From a virus: 64,000 nucleotides of DNA. Below, piece after piece: positions 8,509-14,786 of this stretch. Position numbers and translations under genes: made by a program. The notes beneath the pieces were generated by a model. That model was given only the letters and a program-made list of their open reading frames with translations, searched no databases and was not told where the DNA came from. Position 1 is the stretch's first letter. Every line of letters starts with the position of its first letter. The stretch lies in the IMG/VR virus record IMGVR_UViG_3300027969_002424, positions 124,001 through 188,000 of that record; one strand, 5' to 3'.

Positions 8509-9159
8509 ATGTTTATCAAAAACGAATCTTATATTAGATATTATGAAATTATAACTCAAGCAAATAATATATGCCCGCGCACTATAAAAAAGTCTGAAGC
8601 TATGGAAATCAGAGGATACATTGAAGACCACCATATCATTCCTAAATGTTTGGGAGGACAAGATATTATTTCTAATAAAGTATGGTTGACTGCCGAAGAA
8701 CATTTTATGTGTCATAAACTCCTAACTGAAATGACAGTAGATAATGCTAACGGTAAAATGTGGAGTGCATTATGGCGTATGATGAATAAACAAAGTAAAA
8801 ATCAAGGACGAGATTATATTATTGATGCCAAAGAGTATGCAACAGCGAGAGAACAAAATGCAAAAAATCATAGCATCAGAATGAAAGGTGAACTAAATCC
8901 ATTTTATAAAAAAACACACACTGATTCTACTAAAGAAGCAATGTCTGTTAGTAAGAAGGGCAAAACTTATGAAGAAATATTTGGAAAAGATAAAGCCGAC
9001 GAGATGAGAGATCGCAGAAGAAGTGAAAGTTTAGGTAAACTAAAGGGCCCACAACTAAAATCTACATGTCCACATTGTGGTGTTGACGGTGGGTTTGGTA
9101 TAATGAAACGATGGCACTTTGAGAATTGTAAATTTTTAGGTAACGTTAAAACATCATAA
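8509..9159 (+). CDS. HNH homing endonuclease with NUMOD3 motif (free-standing)
   Basis: The HNH core is near the N-terminus: DHHIIPKCLGG (residues 40-50), N56 and H65/H69 in LTAEEHFMCHKLL. A NUMOD3-type DNA-binding motif follows at ~127-146 (GELNPFYKKTHTDSTKEAMS), and a zinc-like CPHCG near residue 188 ends the protein. This layout is typical of T4-like mobile endonucleases that cut intron-less or homing-site alleles and spread between related phages. It carries its own late promoter and lies between gp46 and a PD-(D/E)XK gene, as an inserted cassette would. The gene is more AT-rich than its neighbours. Its target site cannot be read from this window. Confidence 0.88.
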   Translation: MFIKNESYIRYYEIITQANNICPRTIKKSEAMEIRGYIEDHHIIPKCLGGQDIISNKVWLTAEEHFMCHKLLTEMTVDNANGKMWSALWRMMNKQSKNQGRDYIIDAKEYATAREQNAKNHSIRMKGELNPFYKKTHTDSTKEAMSVSKKGKTYEEIFGKDKADEMRDRRRSESLGKLKGPQLKSTCPHCGVDGGFGIMKRWHFENCKFLGNVKTS

Positions 9160-9161
9160 GT

Positions 9162-9719
9162 ATGATTATGTCAAGTCCACAGAAAAACAAAGGTTCAGGT
9201 TTCGAAAGAGAAATCGCTAAATATCTATCCGATACTTACGGCGAAAGTTTTATTCGTGCCCCAGGGTCTGGAGCATATGTGGGCGGGAAGAATCAACATA
9301 GAACACAAATATTACATGAGGGGCAAGTTCGTTCATTTAAGGGCGATATTGTACCTGGACAATCATTCAGTAGAATGAATGTTGAGTGTAAGTTTTATGC
9401 AGATTTTCCGTTTCATTTGATACTTACTGGAGAGTGTAAAGTATTAGATGGTTGGCTAACGCAACTAATGGATGTTGCTGATCCAGACGATGTGAATATT
9501 CTTTTTCTGAAGTTTAATCGTAAAGGTCGCTATGTTTGTGTACAAAGCAAACTAACATGGGTTGCGGACAATTTCACTTATTACACCTCTCAAAAACACG
9601 GAGACTGGATGATTTTCGAATTTGATAGTTTCTTCTTACATAATATACCAATATTAAAATCATATTGTTCAACAGACACCAAGTCAAATCAAAGTTCCAT
9701 ATTAACTATTAATGTTTAA
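9162..9719 (+). CDS. PD-(D/E)XK-fold nuclease, possibly Holliday-junction-resolvase-like
   Basis: A 185-residue protein with the order of a PD-(D/E)XK nuclease: FEREI (E15/E17), APGSGAY, GDI (D62) and VECKFY (E75-x-K77). The family cleaves DNA in recombination, repair or host-DNA degradation; the exact role here is unknown. A second in-frame ATG lies two codons downstream (9168) and is an equally plausible start. It follows the HNH gene by 2 nt and sits near gp46/47, suggesting DNA processing. The tail (SYCSTDTKSNQSSILTINV) is polar and runs into the structured noncoding stretch, so the original C-terminus may have been altered there. Confidence 0.75.
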   Translation: MIMSSPQKNKGSGFEREIAKYLSDTYGESFIRAPGSGAYVGGKNQHRTQILHEGQVRSFKGDIVPGQSFSRMNVECKFYADFPFHLILTGECKVLDGWLTQLMDVADPDDVNILFLKFNRKGRYVCVQSKLTWVADNFTYYTSQKHGDWMIFEFDSFFLHNIPILKSYCSTDTKSNQSSILTINV

Positions 9720-10118
9720 AAATTTGTTGGCTCAGTTGTGAGTCCTCCTTGAGTTTGTACAGATTGTGCTGTGCTGACGGATCTGGAGTATGCTTATCAG
9801 TAATGATAAGGAAAACCGAGAAGGCTCTCGTCAAAGCGAACCTTCAATGAGTCTATATCCAACTCTATCTTGCGGATATAGAACATGCGTTGTCGAAGAA
9901 TCAATTGAAAGACATTGGTAGCTTCACTACAGTCCCAAAAACACTACAGGACAACCGGTTGCGTATAATGTCAGAAATAGGCAATTATACGGGGAACAGA
10001 TGGCAAAGGATGACGGGCATGGCAAGTTTCCATTGGTAGTGCAAATTTGCACTACCATGGCTCTCTAAGCGGCAATATATATCCGATACAATAAAGTTTT
10101 TGAGAATACAAAATTGTA
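9720..10118 (+). ncRNA. Gene-free, hairpin-rich region: candidate structured RNA
   Basis: About 400 nt with no convincing ORF. Hand-counted 60-nt blocks are about 42-47% GC, well above the flanking AT-rich genes. Stems read by eye (plus strand): CTCA/TGAG with GTTG loop (9731-9742); CAGAT/ATCTG (9760-9785); CTTATCA/TGATAAG capped by a GTAA tetraloop (9793-9810); CGAGA/TCTCG (9817-9830), competing with GAAGG/CCTTC (9820-9845); CTATATCC/GGATATAG (9853-9881); CGTATAAT/ATTATACG (9962-9991); and a long palindrome at 10034-10057. I could not match it to a group I intron core, RNase P, tmRNA or a known riboswitch. The strand is uncertain because DNA palindromes fold on both. Confidence 0.45.
10034..10057. 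repeat. Perfect 24-bp palindrome
   Basis: TGGTAGTGCAAA is followed directly by its reverse complement TTTGCACTACCA. Allowing one bulged T extends the pairing to CCAT/ATGG (10030-10060). It may be a hairpin tip, an operator or a processing site. Confidence 0.9.
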
Positions 10119-10149
10119 GAAAAATAAGACCGAACGAAGTGAGGTCTTA
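10119..10149 (-). terminator. Terminator of the gp26 operon (minus strand)
   Basis: On the minus strand TAAGACC/GGTCTTA (arms 10143-10149 and 10125-10131) encloses a loop centred on TTCG and is followed by five T residues. This is a good Rho-independent terminator about 60 nt beyond the last minus-strand stop codon. Confidence 0.75.
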
Positions 10150-10167
10150 GACAAACGAAGTTTGTCT
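10149..10167. terminator. Second hairpin of the convergent terminator pair
   Basis: AGACAAAC-GAA-GTTTGTCT, a perfect 8-bp stem with a 3-nt loop, followed on the plus strand by TTTAAAT. It abuts the minus-strand terminator and could end plus-strand transcripts coming from 9162-10118. Confidence 0.5.
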
Positions 10168-10208
10168 TTAAATGGATATCCCGATTTTGATAAATGAATA
10201 ATTACGGA

Positions 10209-10445
10209 TTAGAAGAATGGCATCTGTGTTTTCTTAGTAGTTTCTAAATTATCTTCTACTATCCTGCCAATGGCTTCTCTTTCATTCGGGGACATGTTAA
10301 GTATATCTTCATATGTTACCCCTCCCCGCATGTACCAAGAAAACTTTAACGAAGATTCTTTTATACTAAAGGCTTCTTTTTCCAGATCATCTAATAATTT
10401 TTGTATCTGCTCGTTGTTCAGAGAAAGAAGCCTTAATCGAAAAAA
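10209..10445 (-). CDS. Frameshift extension of gp26 (-1 frame), tail/baseplate assembly protein
   Basis: A 78-codon open frame without any ATG, GTG or TTG at its beginning. Its core reads KFSWYMRGGVTYEDILNM, followed by ETTKKTQMPFF and a stop at 10209-10211. It lies in the -1 frame relative to gp26 and opens just after a TGA at 10446-10448. The gp26 sequence crosses the classic slippery heptamer TTTTTTC (minus strand 10445-10439). A -1 slip there would join gp26 residues 1-272 to 76 further residues, giving a ~348-aa protein. In T4 gene 51 follows 26; this short segment could fill a related assembly role. An internal CTG start cannot be excluded. The gene is small but its coding character is clear. 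Confidence 0.75.
   Translation of the reverse strand, partial: FFRLRLLSLNNEQIQKLLDDLEKEAFSIKESSLKFSWYMRGGVTYEDILNMSPNEREAIGRIVEDNLETTKKTQMPFF
10369..10445 (-). promoter_or_regulatory. Programmed -1 ribosomal frameshift signal
   Basis: Minus-strand order: slippery heptamer T-TTT-TTC in the gp26 reading frame (10445-10439); 4-nt spacer GATT; arm AAGGCTTCTTT (10434-10424); 44-nt loop; perfectly complementary arm AAAGAAGCCTT (10379-10369). The gp26 stop codon TAA is one codon after the slip site. This is the standard geometry of a -1 frameshift element. Confidence 0.75.
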
Positions 10446-11254
10446 TCAGTTACATTTAATGTTAATGTTTGTGTGTATTCATGTGAGCAATTTACACATT
10501 GTATTTTTTGTGGTTTAATATTTGAATCGGATCTTAGATTTACCATAGTAGTACGAATCTTTTCAAATGTACTTCTATCACATGAAGATAAGAATTCAAT
10601 AATAAATTTAGGATCAGTTACTGTTTCTCCAGGAACACTTATAGATTCTATAGTCATAGATATCAAGTTCATATTAAGTGTAGATAGTTTTTTCATTATC
10701 TCGCCGGATTTAGTATTTCGTAAATTATCATCTTGCATTTCTTGCAAAACTGAAATTTCTCTTTGTGCTTCAAACTGTGCTAAGTTAAGTTTGTTACTAT
10801 CATTATATGTAATTGGTTTAAATTTGATTATTAAATCACCAATTGGAAAAGTATTACCATAATCAACATTTTTAATGCTTTGTAGTAAACCACCTAGATT
10901 AATAGCGTAGGATCCTTCATTTTCACATTCTGGACAATTTGATTTTATTTCTAATTCATTTCCATTAGTTGCTGAACGAATAGCAATCAATATAGCGTCT
11001 ATGTCTATATTTGGCATTTTCCATGGATCTTTGATTGCAGGAATACAGCTTTTTATAATCTCAACGACCGCGCTACCGTTAAATAATGCGTCTGGAGTTT
11101 TACTAGTAATTTCATCAATAGCAGTCATGGGGTAAACAGGAAGTTCACCACTTTCAGGCATGTCGATGGATCCCTCAGGGTAATATTGCCCTTTACTAGG
11201 TAGTGTAAGATACAATGCAGGTCTGCGGAAATACTGTTTTAAGGGGTTGTTCAT
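10433..11254 (-). CDS. 26: Baseplate hub assembly protein, T4 gp26-like (T4_baseplate family)
   Basis: The N-terminus PLKQYFRRPALYLTLPSKGQ and the block PVYPMTAIDEITSKTPDALF are diagnostic of the T4_baseplate family (T4 gp26, required to build the baseplate hub). Two Cys pairs, CPEC (~residue 104) and CVNC (~258), may bind a metal. The 273-aa zero-frame product ends DFFD at the slip site, so the gene probably makes a short and a frameshifted long form. It is transcribed divergently from the tape measure gene, from a late promoter 50 nt upstream, with GGAG before the ATG. Confidence 0.88.
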   Translation of the reverse strand: MNNPLKQYFRRPALYLTLPSKGQYYPEGSIDMPESGELPVYPMTAIDEITSKTPDALFNGSAVVEIIKSCIPAIKDPWKMPNIDIDAILIAIRSATNGNELEIKSNCPECENEGSYAINLGGLLQSIKNVDYGNTFPIGDLIIKFKPITYNDSNKLNLAQFEAQREISVLQEMQDDNLRNTKSGEIMKKLSTLNMNLISMTIESISVPGETVTDPKFIIEFLSSCDRSTFEKIRTTMVNLRSDSNIKPQKIQCVNCSHEYTQTLTLNVTDFFD

Positions 11255-11287
11255 TGATAATTCTCCAAAATATTGTATTTTTAAAAC

Positions 11288-11295
11288 ACTAAATA
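11288..11295 (+). promoter_or_regulatory. Late promoter of the tape measure gene
   Basis: ACTAAATA on the plus strand, 44 nt before ATG 11340, placed back to back with a minus-strand late promoter. Confidence 0.55.
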
Positions 11296-11304
11296 CAAGT
11301 AAAC

Positions 11305-11312
11305 TATTTATT
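11305..11312 (-). promoter_or_regulatory. Late promoter of gp26
   Basis: The minus strand reads AATAAATA followed by GT, 50 nt before the gp26 ATG. Confidence 0.6.
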
Positions 11313-11339
11313 GGTTACGGAATAACGGAAAAATAAAGT

Positions 11340-14300
11340 ATGATGAACGAACAAGAATTATTTGAGAGATTTGACAGAATCGCTGAAGCCTTGGAAAGAA
11401 TGGCTACTGGTGTTGATCATTCCACTGAAACCATTGATTCTGAAACTACTGCTAGACGAGAATTAACTCAAGAAGAAAAAGATGCTCAAGACGAATTAAA
11501 CAAGAGAAGAAAGCTGGAAGAATCATATTGGAATCAACAGAGAAAAGAAAAACAAGAGATTGATGCTAGAGTCAGAAGGAATTTTGATGAGTTAGGCGCT
11601 AGTATAAAATATGTCCAAGAAGGCAATGCAATATTAGGAAAAATTGAAAGACAAAGAGTAACTGAAGATAACCTGCGTAAAAAAGCAGAAGAACAACTAA
11701 ACAAAGCACTAGAAGAAAACGATAGTACTTATAAAAAATTAAGCGAGTCTGGTAAAGAAAGATATAAAGCTGAGTTAAGAAACGAAGCAGCAATGACCAA
11801 AGCATATGCTGCAATTGGTAGAACTATTGACCAGTATGGAAAAGTAACAAAAGAAACTGATCATTTAACTTTAGCTCAACGTGCATATCTTGATATACTT
11901 AAGCAGATGGACGAAGTACAAAGACAAATGGCTGGAAATGTTTTAAAATTAGGAGCAGACTTAGGTAAATTAGCAATCAAAGGCACCTTTGATTTGTTTG
12001 TTGCAGGCATCAAAGGTGCATATGAAGGAACAATAGCATATCAAAATGCTATACTTGATGGTGCAGGGGCTAATGCCGCAGCCGCTGCACAAGTATCAGC
12101 CGAAATGAATGCACTAGCGGGTGCATTAGAATCTACTGGTTCTAGTATGGTTAGTTTAGGTGCAGAAGCTGCAAAGACTGCGGTACAGATGATTATATTA
12201 GGTGGACCAATAGGAGCATTAGTTGGCGTAATAATGTTACTAGTAGGTGCTGTAGTAGCATATGAAGGCTATGAGAAAGAAGCACAAGCTAAAAAAATGA
12301 AACGTGATGCTGAACTTCAAGCAAAGCAAGCAGCAATATATGATCAATTATATAAAGACTTTACTCAACTTTCATCAGCATCACTAACTAGTGCAGGTGG
12401 AATGACTACACTGTGGAAACAACTTGGACAAGTATCAATGTCTGTAAAAGACTTTGGTAAATTTAACAAAATTTTAGTAGAAGGCAGCGCAAGTTTAGCT
12501 ACATTTGCTAGTTCTGCGGTAGAAGGTGTACAAAAATTCACAGATGTAGCTGGATCAGTTATTAAATCTGGACTAGGAGATGTATTCCGTCAGATGGGTC
12601 TGACCAATGAGGAAATGGCAGCACATACATTAAAGTACATGGAACAACAGCGTTCACTTGGAACGCTACAAAATAAATCTGCTACTGATTTAAAAATAGG
12701 TACTGCTAACTATATCCGAGAACTAGATAGAGTTGCAGCATTGACCGGGCAATCTAGAAAAGATCAAGAAAAAGGTAGAGATGCGATAAGAGCAATGGCA
12801 CAAGTTAGTGCGGCTAAAAATATTGCAATGCAACGCGGGGATACTAAACAAGCTGGAAAATTAGGAGTTGTTGAAGAACTTGCTGGCGGTTTGAAAGCAA
12901 CTATGCCGGAATTTGCAGCAGCTTTGGCAAAAAGAGTATCAGGTGCTGCTCTTGATTCAGGTCAAGTAGCAATGATGAAAAACCAAGGGGAATTGTTAAG
13001 GTATATAGATAGTGGAGGAAAAGACCAAGTAAAAATGCAAATGCTGGTTGCTCAAGGGTTAGAAAAACAAGATAAAGGAAATGCATTTTTAGTTAGAACA
13101 GTAGGAGAAGTTGCTGGATATACGCAAGACAACTTTGCTGACAGACAAAAATTTGAACAGCAAATAGCAGGTTTAAGAAAAGCAGAAGCTGATGCGAAAA
13201 AAGCTGGAAAACCATTCGATGCTGCTGCGTTCTTAGACAAACAAAGAGAAGTTACGGATCCATTTACAAAGGCTCAAGCAGACGCTGCTCAAAAAGCTAA
13301 AGAAACACAAATAGCATTTGAAAAAAATGTAATGGGATTATCAACGGAATTTCCAAACATTATGAAAGAAATGATTAAAAAATTACCAGAATCTTTATCA
13401 GGTCCAATAATGAAATTCTTTGAATATGTTGAACAGTTTGGCAGATATGTTTTGAAGTTTATTGGTGATCCATCAGACACTCTTAAAGAAACATTAACTG
13501 GAAAAGACAAATCTCAAAGAGATGCCGAGAATTTGATTGATAAACAAAAAGAATTAAAGTCAGTTGAAGAAAGAATAAAGAGTCTCAAAGAGTCAACTGA
13601 AAATCCAGAAAAAGCTAAAAAGCAAGCAGATGAGAAATTTAAGTTAGCTGAACAAGAACTTAAATTAAAAGAACAAGCTGTGACGGATTTGAATATTCAA
13701 ATGAATAAAGAAAAAGATCCAAAGAAAAGAGAGTTACTAGCTATTCAAGGATCTGCAAAATATTTAGAAGAAAAAGAAGCAAAAGAAAAATACAGACTTG
13801 CAAAAAAATCAGTCGAAGATAACGAAACAGGATTTTTTAGTAAAAGTATAGAAACAAAGAAGAAAGAATTAGCAGACTTAGAAAAAAGAAAATTAGGGTT
13901 AGCTAATGAAACAACAAAATTAGAACAACAAGTTAAATCAAATCCGGCATCAACAACTGCTGCAGGGTTTGCTAAAACGTATGGTTCAAGCCCAGCTTAT
14001 AGTATGGCAATGGCTGGCGGTAAAGGCGGAGGTGGTAGTGCAGGAGCTATGGGTGCAGGTGATCCTTCAGGAGGTGGCAGCGGACCAAAACCAGAATTAA
14101 AAAGCGTCACTAGTAAAAGTGGTCCATCAGCACAAGTCAATAAAAATGTTGCAGACAATTTTCAAAATTTGATTAATCATCTTGACATGGCAGGTTATAA
14201 AATTAATGATATGGGCGGGTACAATAATCGAAAGATAGCTGGCACCGATGTTATGAGCGCACACGCCCAAGGTGCTGCGCTTGATATTAATGAAAAAACT

Positions 14301-14765
14301 AATCCAATGGGAAGTAAATTAATAACCGATATGCCTGAAAATATTGGAACAATAGCAGGTAATCTTGGATTAGGATGGGGTGGTAATTGGCAAAGTAAAA
14401 AAGATGCAATGCATTTTAGTGCTACTAGAAGTGAAGGTGGTACTCTTATGGCTAAAACCGGTGGAGTGTTTAATGGTCCTCCGGGAGGATATCCAGTAGA
14501 ACTACATGGTAGAGAAGCGGTAGTTCCACTTCCAAACCCAGGAGACAAAATATCAATTGACAAAGGGCAACAAGATGGTGGAGCAACAAAAAGTGCATTA
14601 TCTTCTGTAGTAGCAGACAACAATACTACATCTTCAAAAGACAACAGTTCTGCTATATTAATGGATTTATACTCAATGATGGAATCAAAATTTGATGACC
14701 TCATTGACAAAGTAAGCACAACCAATACTTACACTAACAAATTATTAAAGTATTCTCAGGTCTAA
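11340..14765 (+). CDS. Tail tape measure protein with peptidase M15 domain
   Basis: A 1141-residue tape measure sets tail length and leads DNA into the host. Residues 1-200 are charged and coiled-coil. A hydrophobic helical stretch lies at ~281-310 (MIILGGPIGALVGVIMLLVG). More coiled coil fills ~560-880, then a glycine-rich linker. A zinc peptidase M15 (D-Ala-D-Ala/endolysin-type) domain follows at ~930-1040, with S973-A-H975-x6-D982 and H1025 as ligands (SAHAQGAALDIN, DAMHFS). The tail end GGVFNGPPGGYPVELHGREA is typical of tape measure C-termini. A murein-cutting domain would help the tail cross the cell wall. It lies beside gp26, as T4 gene 29 lies in the hub cluster. ATG 11340 is followed at once by a second ATG; either may be used. 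Confidence 0.9.
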   Translation: MMNEQELFERFDRIAEALERMATGVDHSTETIDSETTARRELTQEEKDAQDELNKRRKLEESYWNQQRKEKQEIDARVRRNFDELGASIKYVQEGNAILGKIERQRVTEDNLRKKAEEQLNKALEENDSTYKKLSESGKERYKAELRNEAAMTKAYAAIGRTIDQYGKVTKETDHLTLAQRAYLDILKQMDEVQRQMAGNVLKLGADLGKLAIKGTFDLFVAGIKGAYEGTIAYQNAILDGAGANAAAAAQVSAEMNALAGALESTGSSMVSLGAEAAKTAVQMIILGGPIGALVGVIMLLVGAVVAYEGYEKEAQAKKMKRDAELQAKQAAIYDQLYKDFTQLSSASLTSAGGMTTLWKQLGQVSMSVKDFGKFNKILVEGSASLATFASSAVEGVQKFTDVAGSVIKSGLGDVFRQMGLTNEEMAAHTLKYMEQQRSLGTLQNKSATDLKIGTANYIRELDRVAALTGQSRKDQEKGRDAIRAMAQVSAAKNIAMQRGDTKQAGKLGVVEELAGGLKATMPEFAAALAKRVSGAALDSGQVAMMKNQGELLRYIDSGGKDQVKMQMLVAQGLEKQDKGNAFLVRTVGEVAGYTQDNFADRQKFEQQIAGLRKAEADAKKAGKPFDAAAFLDKQREVTDPFTKAQADAAQKAKETQIAFEKNVMGLSTEFPNIMKEMIKKLPESLSGPIMKFFEYVEQFGRYVLKFIGDPSDTLKETLTGKDKSQRDAENLIDKQKELKSVEERIKSLKESTENPEKAKKQADEKFKLAEQELKLKEQAVTDLNIQMNKEKDPKKRELLAIQGSAKYLEEKEAKEKYRLAKKSVEDNETGFFSKSIETKKKELADLEKRKLGLANETTKLEQQVKSNPASTTAAGFAKTYGSSPAYSMAMAGGKGGGGSAGAMGAGDPSGGGSGPKPELKSVTSKSGPSAQVNKNVADNFQNLINHLDMAGYKINDMGGYNNRKIAGTDVMSAHAQGAALDINEKTNPMGSKLITDMPENIGTIAGNLGLGWGGNWQSKKDAMHFSATRSEGGTLMAKTGGVFNGPPGGYPVELHGREAVVPLPNPGDKISIDKGQQDGGATKSALSSVVADNNTTSSKDNSSAILMDLYSMMESKFDDLIDKVSTTNTYTNKLLKYSQV

Positions 14766-14766
14766 C

Positions 14767-14774
14767 GCTAAATA
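14767..14774 (+). promoter_or_regulatory. Late-promoter octamer very close to portal start
   Basis: GCTAAATA only 12 nt before ATG 14787. With T4-type spacing the start would fall about 6-7 nt before the ATG, so the transcript would be nearly leaderless. No Shine-Dalgarno is visible. Confidence 0.5.
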
Positions 14775-14786
14775 CTAGATAATATT

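Noticed and set aside
9841-10040. Short ORFs of 23-24 codons in the structured region
   Set aside because: Too short, no ribosome-binding sites, and stop codons throughout all frames.
9720-10118. Group I intron after the PD-(D/E)XK gene
   Set aside because: I could not find the P7 core pair or the R/S elements, and no convincing downstream exon is visible. An intron remnant stays possible.
9720-10118. tmRNA, RNase P RNA or hammerhead ribozyme
   Set aside because: The characteristic conserved strings were not found on either strand by eye.
8509-10118. IscB/HNH-associated guide-RNA (HEARO-like) system
   Set aside because: The HNH protein is small, with NUMOD3 and no RuvC part, so it is a homing endonuclease; no evidence links it to the nearby structured RNA.
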